A DNA stretch of 64,000 bases from Litorivita sp050633545 (GCA_050633545.1 JBOEGS010000006.1:248001-312000), one strand, 5' to 3'; shown: positions 9,034 to 17,461, numbered from the stretch's first letter. Program-made: numbers and translations. The notes: generated by a model from the sequence alone, not told the origin.

Positions 9034-9078
9034 GCCTTGAGCCTGCTTGCCTTGAGCCTGCCTGCCTTGAGGAAGGCA
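9034..9078 (+). repeat. Three 15-bp direct repeats downstream of scpB
   Basis: Units GCCTTGAGCCTGCTT, GCCTTGAGCCTGCCT and GCCTTGAGGAAGGCA follow each other immediately after scpB. The first two differ at one base; the third keeps only the first eight bases. They lie in the spacer before the small gene at 9158. Confidence 0.8.
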
Positions 9079-9157
9079 CCTATGCGCCGTGAAATGGGCG
9101 GGTTTTATGCTATACTGCGCGGGAGCGAGCAGTGAAATAATCGATGAGGATGTCGAG

Positions 9158-9382
9158 ATGAACGTCAATCAAGTGATCAATATGGTGATGCGCCAAGTCA
9201 TGCGCCGCCTTGTGAACAAAGGCGTGGGGATGGGCATGGACCGCGTCTCGCGCATGGGCGGCAAGGATGGGCCGCCCGCTGCGGATGGGGCGCGCAAGGC
9301 GCAAAACAAGGGCGCGGCGGGCAATACCGGCCAACGTATGCGCCAAGCCAACCGTTTGATCCGCCGCATCGGCCGCTTTTAG
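9158..9382 (+). CDS. Small basic hypothetical protein
   Basis: A 74-residue protein rich in Arg, Met and Gly, with a hydrophobic-basic N-terminus (NVNQVINMVMRQVMRRLVNK) and a basic C-terminus (RQANRLIRRIGRF). No family is recognised. A TATACT box at 9111-9116 could be its -10 element, though no good -35 is seen. The ATG at 9158 follows GAGGATG. It lies after scpB where some relatives carry tat genes. Coding is supported by its codon bias and by the isolated, uninterrupted frame; function is unknown. Confidence 0.6.
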   Translation: MNVNQVINMVMRQVMRRLVNKGVGMGMDRVSRMGGKDGPPAADGARKAQNKGAAGNTGQRMRQANRLIRRIGRF

Positions 9383-9483
9383 GGCGCTCGCACCTTTACC
9401 CGCAGTGTGCTGCCGTCTTTTTGCCCGTTGTTGGGCGGAGCAGGACTTGTGTTCGAACTGGGCCAGAGTTTGCTAATGCGTGA

Positions 9484-9515
9484 TTTGCAAAATACCTAGT
9501 TTGCAAAGATTGCAA
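9484..9515. promoter_or_regulatory. TTTGCAAA palindrome array
   Basis: TTTGCAAA at 9484-9491 and 9500-9507 with 16-base centre spacing, plus TTGCAA at 9510-9515. This resembles an operator for a dimeric regulator. The factor is not identifiable from sequence. Confidence 0.5.
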
Positions 9516-9557
9516 GGCGCCCAATGAGAATCGGGTGCCTTGGCATGGAGAAGGCCA

Positions 9558-9575
9558 GTGCAGGCGCGCCTGCAC
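9558..9575. promoter_or_regulatory. Perfect 18-bp palindrome
   Basis: GTGCAGGCG followed directly by its reverse complement CGCCTGCAC, in the cyclase leader. It may be an operator or a cruciform-prone site. Confidence 0.45.
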
Positions 9576-9613
9576 ATACGGGACGGGGCTAAGTCGTAGG
9601 GATCGCTCAAATC

Positions 9614-9628
9614 TTTACGTCATTTTAA
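9614..9628 (+). promoter_or_regulatory. CtrA-like box upstream of the cyclase
   Basis: TTTA-CGTCATT-TTAA, one mismatch from the CtrA consensus TTAA-N7-TTAA, 130 bases before the cyclase start. Confidence 0.5.
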
Positions 9629-9757
9629 CCCTGATGACACAGGCTGAATTTGGTTTTCTGTTCCTATCCACGATGTGCGCTCGATGCTTTCATTCCCACG
9701 ATCTAACGGCTGCGGCATTCCAGCGTGCCATGTAAGGTTTTACCGAAAGGTTTGCCT

Positions 9758-11230
9758 ATGCCAGGCATGAAGTATGTGGACCCGAGCGCAGCGGCGGAAG
9801 ATGACCCGCGGCTGAGCGCGGGTGAAATCACCTATAGCTATGTTGGCGTGGCACATCGCGCACGTGCATTCTTGGCGGGTTTCGCGCTTTTGATCGGGCT
9901 CTTCGTCATGGGGGGCTATGTGCTGGAGGCGCAGCTGCACAAGCCTTTCCATGCTCTTCCAGGAAAGCACCCGCTGACCACGCTCATGGTGGTCTTGGTC
10001 GCGATAAACCTGTTGATGCACCGCTTGTTGCAACCGATCAATATCGTGCGCCACATCATTTTGCTCGCGGTGGTTTGCTTGAGCAGCGTGCGCCTGATCG
10101 AGATCCAGTCGGGCGACATCAAGCACCCGCTGAGCGAGGCACTTGCGCGGTGGTTGACCCCCCATACCGACATGAGCGGGGTCGAGACCGGAGCCAATAC
10201 GGCCCTGTGTTTGGGGCTTATGGCCATTTCGGGGCTGTTTCTTTCGCGCTCGCCGCGTGTCGCGCTTTGGGCGGCGGTGCTGGCGGGGTTCATCGCCCTG
10301 CTCGGGGCCACGGGCTACGCGTTCCAGTTGGATGTCTTGTTCGGCAATATGTCGCCTGTCACCGTCGCCTGTCTGGTGCCGCTGACCTTGGCGACGATGA
10401 CGCTTTATGCCCATCAGCATATTTTTCGCACCGTGCTGAGCGATACGCCGGTCGGTTTTGTGGCCCGTTGCCAGATCGCTTTTAGCAGCTTGTTGATGAT
10501 TCTCGTCGCTGCCGCGCAGGTCAGCGATCAATTCTCCACAGCGGCGATGCAAAACCTGTTCCTCGCGCTGGTGCTTTGGTTGATCGGAGCGATGAATGTG
10601 ATCACTGCGGGCGTCTATGACCGCATCGACCGGCGGCGGCGCAAGGTCGAGCGCGATCTGGTGAATACCGCGATGTTTGACTCTCTGACCGGCGCGGCCA
10701 ACCGTCACGGGTTGGAGCTTTATTTCGCCGGTTTGCAACGTGAGTTGGAGGTCGGCGTGGTGCTCATCGATCTGGACCATTTCAAATTGGTCAATGACCG
10801 CTTCGGGCATAAGGCGGGCGATCGCATTCTGGCCACGGTGAGCGCGGCTTTGCGTATGGGGTTGCGCGAACGGGATGTTCTGGCGCGCTGGGGCGGCGAA
10901 GAGTTTTTGGTTGTCCTGTATGACGTTGATGCCAAAGGGCTCGCCATTGTGGCCGAGAAATTGCGTTTGATCGTTCAGGATATGGTCGATCCCGTTGGCG
11001 AGGTGGAACAGTTCACCGCCTCGATTGGCGCGACATTGATGGACCGCGGCGAGACGGCCTTGGAACCGGCGGTCGCGCGCGCCGACCGCGCGCTCTATTG
11101 GTCCAAAGACATGGGGCGCAACCGCGTGACCTTGTGGGGGGATTTGCCGGTGCCCGACCGCGATCTGGGCTTCACCCGCAAGCAGACGCGCGACGACGCA
11201 GAGCCGCGGGTTCCGCTTACGGGGACTTGA
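9758..11230 (+). CDS. Membrane-bound GGDEF diguanylate cyclase
   Basis: A 490-residue protein with about seven to eight predicted membrane segments in residues 25-285 and a C-terminal GGDEF domain (about 305-480). The catalytic signature is GGEEF (near residue 378), which is the active form of the A-site. The inhibitory I-site RERD sits exactly five residues before it, so the enzyme should make cyclic-di-GMP with product feedback. The metal-binding VLIDLDHFK segment is intact. There is no EAL domain. ATG 9758 has GAAAGG upstream; an earlier in-frame ATG at 9725 is less likely. The 3' end overlaps dcd on the opposite strand by 14 bases. Confidence 0.9.
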   Translation: MPGMKYVDPSAAAEDDPRLSAGEITYSYVGVAHRARAFLAGFALLIGLFVMGGYVLEAQLHKPFHALPGKHPLTTLMVVLVAINLLMHRLLQPINIVRHIILLAVVCLSSVRLIEIQSGDIKHPLSEALARWLTPHTDMSGVETGANTALCLGLMAISGLFLSRSPRVALWAAVLAGFIALLGATGYAFQLDVLFGNMSPVTVACLVPLTLATMTLYAHQHIFRTVLSDTPVGFVARCQIAFSSLLMILVAAAQVSDQFSTAAMQNLFLALVLWLIGAMNVITAGVYDRIDRRRRKVERDLVNTAMFDSLTGAANRHGLELYFAGLQRELEVGVVLIDLDHFKLVNDRFGHKAGDRILATVSAALRMGLRERDVLARWGGEEFLVVLYDVDAKGLAIVAEKLRLIVQDMVDPVGEVEQFTASIGATLMDRGETALEPAVARADRALYWSKDMGRNRVTLWGDLPVPDRDLGFTRKQTRDDAEPRVPLTGT

Positions 11231-12293
11231 AGTGTTTGGACAGTTTCAAGCCTTGGCCTTGATAGTTTGACGCAATGCCGGTGCCGTAAAGCTGTGCCGG
11301 TCGCTGCGCCATTTTCTCATAGACCAGCCGCCCGACCACTTGGCCATGCTCCAAAACAAAGGGCGCCTCATGGCAGCGCACTTCGAGCACGCCGCGCGAT
11401 CCGGCGCCGCCTGCGGGGCTATAGCCGAAACCGGGGTCGAAGAACCCCGCATAATGCACGCGAAACTCGCCCACCATGGCCAGATAGGGCGCCATTTCGG
11501 CGGCATATTCGGGCGGGATGCAAACCGCCTCGCGGCTGACGAGGATATAAAACGCCCCCGGATCAAGGATCACGCGGCCCTCGCTGGTGCGCACTTCTTC
11601 CCAATATTCGGCCGGATCATAAACCCCGATCCGCTCCAGATCGATCACGCCGGTATGGGGTTTGGCGCGGTAGCCGACCAGATCGCCCTGCGCCGGCTTG
11701 AGATCGACCGAAAAGCCCAGCCCTTCGTCGATCACCGCCTCGCCGTCCACCAAAGGCATCTGCGCATGTAAGGCGCGCAGGGCGGCGTCATCGACGATGG
11801 CTTGCCCATCGCGAAAACGGATCTGGTTGAGGCGCATGCCAGGCCGGACGAGAACCGAAAAGCTGCGCGGGCAAATCTCGGCGTAGAGCGGGCCGGAGTA
11901 ACCCGGCGCGATACGGTCGAATTCGGTGCCGCTGTCGGTGATCAGGCGGGTGAGAAGATCAAGCCGACCTGTGGAGCTTTTGGCATTGGCCACGGCCTGT
12001 AACCCATCGGGCAGATCAAGACTTTCCATCAAGGGCACCACATAGACACAGCCCTTTTCGAGCACCGCGCCATGGGTCAGGTCGACCTGATGCATTTCGA
12101 ATTCGCCAAGGCGCTGCGCGACGCTGCGCCCTTCGCCTGCCAAAAACGAGGCGCGCACACGCCATGCGCGGGTGCCAAGACGCAGGTCAAGGCTCGCCGG
12201 TTGCACCTGCGCGGGGTCGATGGCGGGACTGCCTTTGAGCGCCCCTTGGTCGATCAAGCTTTGGATTTGCTGGCTTGCCAATACGCCGGTCAT
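11217..12293 (-). CDS. dcd: dCTP deaminase, long alphaproteobacterial form
   Basis: A 358-residue 2'-deoxycytidine 5'-triphosphate deaminase-family protein, which supplies dUTP for dTMP synthesis. It is about twice the length of E. coli Dcd and appears to hold two dUTPase-like folds. The first has the phosphate-binding NAKSSTGRLDLL (matching RSSxxR) and the catalytic-Glu region APGYSGPLYAEICP. The ATG at 12293 is preferred over an upstream in-frame start because it begins at the MTGVLASQQI segment. Convergent with, and overlapping by 14 bases, the cyclase gene. It is followed upstream by tRNA-Pro. Confidence 0.9.
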   Translation of the reverse strand: MTGVLASQQIQSLIDQGALKGSPAIDPAQVQPASLDLRLGTRAWRVRASFLAGEGRSVAQRLGEFEMHQVDLTHGAVLEKGCVYVVPLMESLDLPDGLQAVANAKSSTGRLDLLTRLITDSGTEFDRIAPGYSGPLYAEICPRSFSVLVRPGMRLNQIRFRDGQAIVDDAALRALHAQMPLVDGEAVIDEGLGFSVDLKPAQGDLVGYRAKPHTGVIDLERIGVYDPAEYWEEVRTSEGRVILDPGAFYILVSREAVCIPPEYAAEMAPYLAMVGEFRVHYAGFFDPGFGYSPAGGAGSRGVLEVRCHEAPFVLEHGQVVGRLVYEKMAQRPAQLYGTGIASNYQGQGLKLSKHFKSP

Positions 12294-12390
12294 CGCGGGT
12301 CTCCTCGCTGCGGGTGGGTGGGCTGCGGGTGGGTGGCCGCCTCCGGATATGAAAATCGCCCGGGCCACAAGGGCCACGGGCGGTTTGTCA

Positions 12391-12467
12391 TGGTCGGGCT
12401 AGCAGGACTCGAACCTGCGACCTTCCGTCCCCCAGACGGACGCGCTACCAGGCTGCGCCATAGCCCG
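12391..12467 (-). tRNA. tRNA-Pro (anticodon GGG)
   Basis: A 77-nt cloverleaf on the minus strand: acceptor stem CGGGCTA/TAGCCCG, discriminator A and encoded CCA, the GGTTCGAATCC T arm, and an anticodon stem TCCGT/ACGGA around the 7-base loop CTGGGGG, giving anticodon GGG. Reads CCC and CCU proline codons. Confidence 0.97.
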
Positions 12468-12528
12468 ACGATGGGGGCTTCATAATGGTTTTGCGGGCAG
12501 GAGCAAGAGGGAAAAACCAATTTCTCGA

Positions 12529-13740
12529 TTACTCTTGCGCTTGTCTGCCGATACGCGCGGCCAAGGCCGCAAGTCGGTCGCGCAGCGGCGCGATTTGCGA
12601 GGCCGTCGCCGCATCGATCGGGCCGCCAATCTTGGCCAATTGCGTGAGCACACCAGCCGGCGCGTCGATCTCATCGGCCGGATCGCCGGGCACATCCACG
12701 GCGAGGACCGGCGCGGCAGCAGGGGCAGGTTCAGAAGCCTGAGCGTCGGCAGCGGTGGCGGGAGCATCTGCAGGCGCGTCAAGCTCCGGCGGCGCATCGC
12801 CGATCTGTGCGGCCATGTCTTGCGGCGCCTCATCAGGGGGGGCGCTGTCATTGGGCTCTTCGGCTGCGGGTTCGGGTTCGGGCGCGGCTTGCGGCAGCGG
12901 ATCGACCTGCGGCGCGGCGATCTGCGGCTCTGCCTCGGGCAGGGGCGAATCAAGCTCCGCCTCTTGCGGCTCATCCTCGGGCGGCGCGGCAAAAAGATCG
13001 GCCTGCGCTGCGGGGGCGTCCATGGGCGCGGGGGCTGGCTGTGATTCCGGCTCCGGCGTGATATCCGGCTCCGGTGCCGCCTCGGTCTGCAGCTCGCTCT
13101 GCGGCTCGGGCGCGCGCCCCTCCTCAAAGGGCAACACTTGCGCGGTTTCAGGCGCGGCCGCGGGGGCGTCAAGCGCGATCTGCGCCTCTTCTACGGTCTC
13201 GGGGCTTGCTTCGGGAGCGGCCTCAGCGGCGGTTTCAAAGGCCGGCTCGGGCGCAGCTTCCTCCGTCACGGGTGCAGGGGCGGCGGGCATTTGCGGCTCA
13301 AGCTGCGGATCTGCTGCGGGCGCTTGCTGCGGCGCGGGGGCAGGGGCCTCTGGCGCGGGTTCCGCTGTCTCGGCACTGTCTGGCATCGGCCAGCCGGAGA
13401 CTTCTTTGGTCGCCGCGCTCACCGCTGTCTCACCGCTTTCGGCCATCTGTGCGGCGGTCAGCTCGTCGAGCGGCTGCGACATCGCCGCGACATGTTTAAT
13501 GCCTTGCTCTTTCAGGGTTTTTTGAACGCCTTTGATGGTCAGCCCATCTTCGTGCAACAGCTTTTTAATGCCGCCGAGCAATTCCATATCGGCAGGGCGG
13601 TAATAGCGTCGCCCACCGGCGCGTTTGACCGGTTTGACCTGACTGAATTTGCTTTCCCAAAATCGCAGGACATGCGCAGGCGTGTCCAGCCATTCGGCCA
13701 CCTCGCTGATGGTGCGGAACGCGCCGGCGCTCTTGGTCAT
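12529..13740 (-). CDS. MerR-family regulator with long acidic Ala/Pro-rich tail
   Basis: A 403-residue protein. Residues about 8-80 form a MerR-type winged helix (TISEVAEWLDTPAHVLRFWESKF, then GRRYYRPADMELLGGIKKLLHEDG). The following 280 residues are an Ala/Pro/Glu-rich low-complexity region, closed by a short helical block (LAKIGGPIDAATASQIAPLRDRLAALAARI). No metal-binding cysteines typical of MerR or CueR are seen, so it is not an obvious metal sensor. It sits 12 bases after ihfA on the same strand, a pairing common in this family, and is probably co-transcribed with the fabH-ihfA operon. Its regulon is unknown. Confidence 0.9.
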   Translation of the reverse strand: MTKSAGAFRTISEVAEWLDTPAHVLRFWESKFSQVKPVKRAGGRRYYRPADMELLGGIKKLLHEDGLTIKGVQKTLKEQGIKHVAAMSQPLDELTAAQMAESGETAVSAATKEVSGWPMPDSAETAEPAPEAPAPAPQQAPAADPQLEPQMPAAPAPVTEEAAPEPAFETAAEAAPEASPETVEEAQIALDAPAAAPETAQVLPFEEGRAPEPQSELQTEAAPEPDITPEPESQPAPAPMDAPAAQADLFAAPPEDEPQEAELDSPLPEAEPQIAAPQVDPLPQAAPEPEPAAEEPNDSAPPDEAPQDMAAQIGDAPPELDAPADAPATAADAQASEPAPAAAPVLAVDVPGDPADEIDAPAGVLTQLAKIGGPIDAATASQIAPLRDRLAALAARIGRQAQE

Positions 13741-13752
13741 ACCAAGGGGCCC

Positions 13753-14055
13753 CTAGCGTTTGTTGCCGGAAGCGACGCGATCTTTCATCAAGTGCGACGG
13801 GCGGAACGTCAGCACACGGCGCGGGTTGATTGGCACTTCCTCGCCGGTCTTGGGGTTGCGCCCGATGCGGGCGGCTTTCTCGCGCACGGAGAACGTGCCG
13901 AAGGAGGAGATTTTCACCTGCTCGCCTTTGACCAAAGCATCCGACAAATGTTCGAGAAGGCTCTCGACCAATTGCGCGCTATCATTGCGGGAAAGTCCGA
14001 CCTCGCGAAACACAGCTTCGCTCAGGTCCATGCGGGTTAACGTTTTTTCACTCAT
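13753..14055 (-). CDS. ihfA: Integration host factor subunit alpha
   Basis: A 100-residue HU/IHF-family DNA-bending protein. The beta-arm signature GRNPKTGEEVPINPRRVLTF is clear, and the N-terminal TLTRMDLSEAVFREVGLS segment is that of the alpha subunit. It forms a heterodimer with IhfB, encoded elsewhere, and bends DNA at promoters and recombination sites. I chose the ATG at 14055 because it gives the usual length; a start eight codons upstream is possible. It lies between fabH and the MerR gene on the same strand. Confidence 0.96.
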   Translation of the reverse strand: MSEKTLTRMDLSEAVFREVGLSRNDSAQLVESLLEHLSDALVKGEQVKISSFGTFSVREKAARIGRNPKTGEEVPINPRRVLTFRPSHLMKDRVASGNKR

Positions 14056-14208
14056 TCCATCCCCCTCGGATTTTTCCAACCATAGGGCGATTGGATTTTC
14101 CGAGTCAATATCAACGACTTGGAAGCAGGGGTTTATGTGCGAAAAGATGCTGTTTGAGGGGGGGGTAACTGCCTCGGCCTGTGGAGAAACCGGCCCGAGC
14201 GCGTCAGT

Positions 14209-15183
14209 CTACCAGCGCAGCGCGACCGAACCCCACGCCAAACCGCCGCCGATGGCTTCGGCGACCAGAAGATCGCCGCGCTTGATTTGCCCGCGCTCGA
14301 CACCCACCGCGAGCGCCAAGGGGATCGAGGCGGCGGAGGTATTGCCGTGGTCCTGCACGGTGACCACGACTTTTTCCATCGGCAGGCCCATCTTTTTGGC
14401 GGTGCCTTGGATGATGCGGATGTTGGCTTGATGCGGGACGATCCAATCGACATCGGCCTCGGTCAATCCGGCTTTTTCCAAGGTGCGATGCGCCGTGGAG
14501 GTCAGTTTTTCAACCGCTTGGCGGAACAGCGGATTGCCTTGCATGCGCAGCTTGCCCGAGGTGCCGGTGCTGCTCACGCCGCCATCGACATAGAGCATGT
14601 CGCGAAAGCGCCCGTCGGAATTGAGGTCGGTGGCAAGGATGCCTTGGTCGGCAGGGGTGCCTGCGGCCTCGGCGGCCTCAAGGATCAAGGCGCCCGCGCC
14701 ATCGCCGAAGAGGACGCAGGTGGCGCGGTCTTCCCAATCCATGATGCGGCTGAAGGTTTCGGCGCCGATGACCAAAACGCGGTCGGCTTGGCCCGAAACG
14801 ATCAAAGCATTGGCATTGGAGAGCGCGAAAATAAATCCGGCGCAGACCGCTTGCACGTCAAAGCCGTAGCCGCGGGTCATGCCGATTTTTTCCTGCACCA
14901 TCGTGGCAACGGAGGGAAAGGTCAGATCGGGGGTCGAGGTGGCGACAATAATGGCGTCGATGTCATCGGCGACCATGCCCGCATCGGCCAGAGCGGCGCG
15001 CGCCGCATGGGCGGCCAGATCGGAGGTGGTTTCGCCCTCGGCGGCGAAATGGCGCCGCTCGATCCCCGAACGGGTGCGAATCCATTCATCCGACGTGTCG
15101 AGGGATTTTTCAAACTCGCTATTGGGGACAACACGTTCGGGCAGGTAATGCCCGATACCTTTGGCAACGGCGCGTTTGATCAT
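14209..15183 (-). CDS. fabH: Beta-ketoacyl-ACP synthase III
   Basis: A 324-residue KASIII that condenses acetyl-CoA with malonyl-ACP to start fatty-acid synthesis. The catalytic triad is visible: Cys114 (in QAVCAGFIFAL), His251 (VPHQANIRI) and Asn281 (DHGNTSAAS). The start lies four bases after the plsX stop in the conserved rpmF-plsX-fabH order, so it is co-transcribed with plsX. Confidence 0.97.
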   Translation of the reverse strand: MIKRAVAKGIGHYLPERVVPNSEFEKSLDTSDEWIRTRSGIERRHFAAEGETTSDLAAHAARAALADAGMVADDIDAIIVATSTPDLTFPSVATMVQEKIGMTRGYGFDVQAVCAGFIFALSNANALIVSGQADRVLVIGAETFSRIMDWEDRATCVLFGDGAGALILEAAEAAGTPADQGILATDLNSDGRFRDMLYVDGGVSSTGTSGKLRMQGNPLFRQAVEKLTSTAHRTLEKAGLTEADVDWIVPHQANIRIIQGTAKKMGLPMEKVVVTVQDHGNTSAASIPLALAVGVERGQIKRGDLLVAEAIGGGLAWGSVALRW

Positions 15184-15187
15184 TTTG

Positions 15188-16309
15188 TTATTTTCCGTCC
15201 TGGCTGGCCGTATCGGCGCTTTTTTGTGCATCTTGGGGCAGGGCCGTGGCGGATGCAACCCGCGCGGCGAGTTTATCGGAAAACCCCGAGCGCGCCAGCT
15301 GGAAGGCCAGTTTCACCGCCGCTGAAACGCCCATCGCATCGGCCGATCCATGCGATTTCACCACCGTGCCGTTCAGGCCCAAGAACACACCGCCATTGAC
15401 GCGGCGCGGGTCGATCCGCTTTTTCAGGCGCTGCATCGACGTAAAGGCCAGAACCGCCGCCAGACGCGAGAGCGGCGAAAATTTGAAGGCTTCCTTGAGC
15501 AGATCACCGATCAGGCTGGCGGTGCCTTCGCCTGTTTTGAGCGCCACATTGCCGGTGAACCCGTCGGTGACGATGACGTCGCATTTATCACCCGGAATAT
15601 CGCCGCCTTCGACAAAACCGACGAATTCGATATTGGCGCGCTCGGCGACGCCGGAGATCAGATCATGGGCTTCTTTAAGCTCGGCGCGGCCCTTGTGCTC
15701 TTCGGTGCCGACATTGAGCAAGCCGACGCGCGGGCGCTCCAGCCCCATGCCGTTGCGCGCATAGGACGAGCCCATCATCGCATATTGCAACAGGTCCTGC
15801 GCATCGGCGCGGATATCGGCGCCCACGTCGAGCATGACGTTAAAGCCTTGGGGATTGCGCGAGGGCCACAAGATCGCAATGGCGGGGCGGTTGACGCCAG
15901 GCAATTTGCGCAACCGCACCATCGACAGCGCCATCAGCGCGCCGGTATTGCCGCAAGAGACACAGACCGTTGCCTCGCCCGCGCGCACCGCATCGACGGC
16001 GGACCACATCGAGGTGCCCTTGCCGTGGCGCATCACTTGGCTCGGCTTGTCGTCCATCGTGACCACATCGGCGGCATCGCGAATCTCTACGCGGCCAGCG
16101 AGCGGTTTGCGTTTGGCGACAAGTTTCTCGAGCGTGTCTTTTGGCCCGTGCAGCAAAAAGGCGATTTGCGCGTTCTTCTTGGCCGAACGAGAAATGCCGG
16201 CGACAACTGCCGCCGGCCCACGGTCGCCGCCCATGGCGTCAACCGAGATAATGATTTTCTGGTCGCTGGCACCCGCGTCCGCAGGGATATGATCCTTAAG
16301 AGCGGTCAT
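15188..16309 (-). CDS. plsX: Phosphate acyltransferase
   Basis: A 373-residue PlsX, which makes acyl-phosphate from acyl-ACP for phosphatidic acid synthesis. The SVDAMGGDRGP opening (near residue 22) and the later SCGNTGALMA and NVGTEEHKG segments are family hallmarks. Placed between rpmF and fabH in the conserved lipid and ribosome operon. The C-terminal 20 residues are Ala/Ser-rich and variable. Confidence 0.97.
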   Translation of the reverse strand: MTALKDHIPADAGASDQKIIISVDAMGGDRGPAAVVAGISRSAKKNAQIAFLLHGPKDTLEKLVAKRKPLAGRVEIRDAADVVTMDDKPSQVMRHGKGTSMWSAVDAVRAGEATVCVSCGNTGALMALSMVRLRKLPGVNRPAIAILWPSRNPQGFNVMLDVGADIRADAQDLLQYAMMGSSYARNGMGLERPRVGLLNVGTEEHKGRAELKEAHDLISGVAERANIEFVGFVEGGDIPGDKCDVIVTDGFTGNVALKTGEGTASLIGDLLKEAFKFSPLSRLAAVLAFTSMQRLKKRIDPRRVNGGVFLGLNGTVVKSHGSADAMGVSAAVKLAFQLARSGFSDKLAARVASATALPQDAQKSADTASQDGK

Positions 16310-16333
16310 AGCGGCGCCAGTCCCTTCGGGCGA

Positions 16334-16540
16334 TTATGCCGCGTCGTCGTCCAGATCAATTTCGTCTGCCATCGCGATGACTTCGCGATCGGCGTAGTTG
16401 CCGCAGGAGGGGCAGACGTGGTGCGGGCGCTTGAGCTCGCCGCACGACGGGCATTCGTTGGGGTTTGCCGCAACCAATGCGTCATGTGCGCGGCGGTTGT
16501 TGCGGCGCGATTTCGATACTTTGTTCTGCTGGACAGCCAT
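16334..16540 (-). CDS. rpmF: 50S ribosomal protein L32
   Basis: A 68-residue L32 with the basic N-terminus (MAVQQNKVSKSRRNNRRAH) and four zinc-ribbon cysteines (Cys30, 33, 43 and 46 in two CPSC motifs), so this is the zinc-binding form. It has an acidic C-terminus (DEIDLDDDAA). It begins the rpmF-plsX-fabH run, with the DUF177 gene about 290 bases upstream. Confidence 0.98.
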   Translation of the reverse strand: MAVQQNKVSKSRRNNRRAHDALVAANPNECPSCGELKRPHHVCPSCGNYADREVIAMADEIDLDDDAA

Positions 16541-16834
16541 GTCGCAACCCTTAGATTTTTGGGGGCCGCATGGCCCAGTTTCACAGGTGTTGGCGGCTCA
16601 TAATCTGTCACGAGAGCCAAGTCCAACCCTAAATTCGGATGAGGCCGCGAAAATACTGCGAAATCGTCATTGTGCAAGAGATTCTTTTGCACTGCGGCGA
16701 AGCCGCGCCGCTGCAGGCAAAGGTATGGTGCGGGCAGGGCAAAAAGAGCGGCGGGGTTGCGCGAGGCTGGACCCTTGGCAATCGCCCCGCCGGTAAACCC
16801 GAATTGCCGATGCCTTGATCCGCCGCGGGTTTCG

Positions 16835-17461
16835 TTACGTCTCCTCGCCGCCCTCCATTCGGGCCTTGAGCGCGGCAAGACCGGCAAAGGGTTTGGCCTT
16901 CTCTTCGGTCAAAGGCTCGGCGCCCTCGGCGGTATATACCGCCTCGCCCAGATGCGCGCCGTCCTTGCGCGGGTAGAGCGGCAAGGCCAGCGCCAGCGCC
17001 TCGACCATGACGGCGGCGGGGTCGATCACATCGCCCAATGGCTCCAGCGTTTCGTCGTCGGGCATCTCGATGCCCTCTTCTTCATCCGTGTCGCCAACGA
17101 GGGCCGCGTCAAAATCGGGGGAAAAGCGGCGCGCGACATCGGTGTCGATGCGGGTGCTGACCGGCTCGAGCGTGACAACGCAGGGCTGCGTGACCGTCGC
17201 GCCAAGGCGGCCCTTGAGCAGCCAGTCGCGTTTGCCATCGGCCTGCACCTCGCCTTGAAAGCTCAATTTGCGCAGCCCGCTCAGGCCCAGATCTTTGGCC
17301 AGCGCGGCCATATCCGCGCTGCTGGGCGCGACGTTGAAACGGGTCGGGTGGCTTGATTTGAGCGCCGAGACGCGCAGGGGCGCGGATGAGGCGGCGGCTT
17401 TGCCGGAGCTTGCGGCGGAGGACTTCGGTGAGGCGTTGGGGGAAGACTTAGGCGAAGACAT
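16835..17461 (-). CDS. DUF177 (YceD-family) protein
   Basis: A 208-residue member of the DUF177/YceD family, linked in many bacteria to rpmF and to 23S rRNA processing or accumulation. The family segment VTQPCVVTLEPVSTRID with its conserved Cys, and the EALALALPLYPRK block, are present. The Ser/Ala/Lys-rich first 30 residues are low complexity. It precedes rpmF on the same strand, the usual order. The 294 bases between it and rpmF contain no gene; rpmF may have its own promoter there. Confidence 0.9.
   Translation of the reverse strand: MSSPKSSPNASPKSSAASSGKAAASSAPLRVSALKSSHPTRFNVAPSSADMAALAKDLGLSGLRKLSFQGEVQADGKRDWLLKGRLGATVTQPCVVTLEPVSTRIDTDVARRFSPDFDAALVGDTDEEEGIEMPDDETLEPLGDVIDPAAVMVEALALALPLYPRKDGAHLGEAVYTAEGAEPLTEEKAKPFAGLAALKARMEGGEET

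Larger units (their letters stand above)
9383..9757. promoter_or_regulatory. Complex leader upstream of the diguanylate cyclase
   Basis: A 375-base non-coding stretch. It holds two perfect TTTGCAAA palindromes (9484-9491, 9500-9507) with a third TTGCAA (9510-9515), a perfect 18-bp palindrome (9558-9575), a GAATC (GANTC methylation motif) at 9528-9532, and a CtrA-like TTTA-N7-TTAA at 9614-9628. No open frame in it looks coding. Confidence 0.6.
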
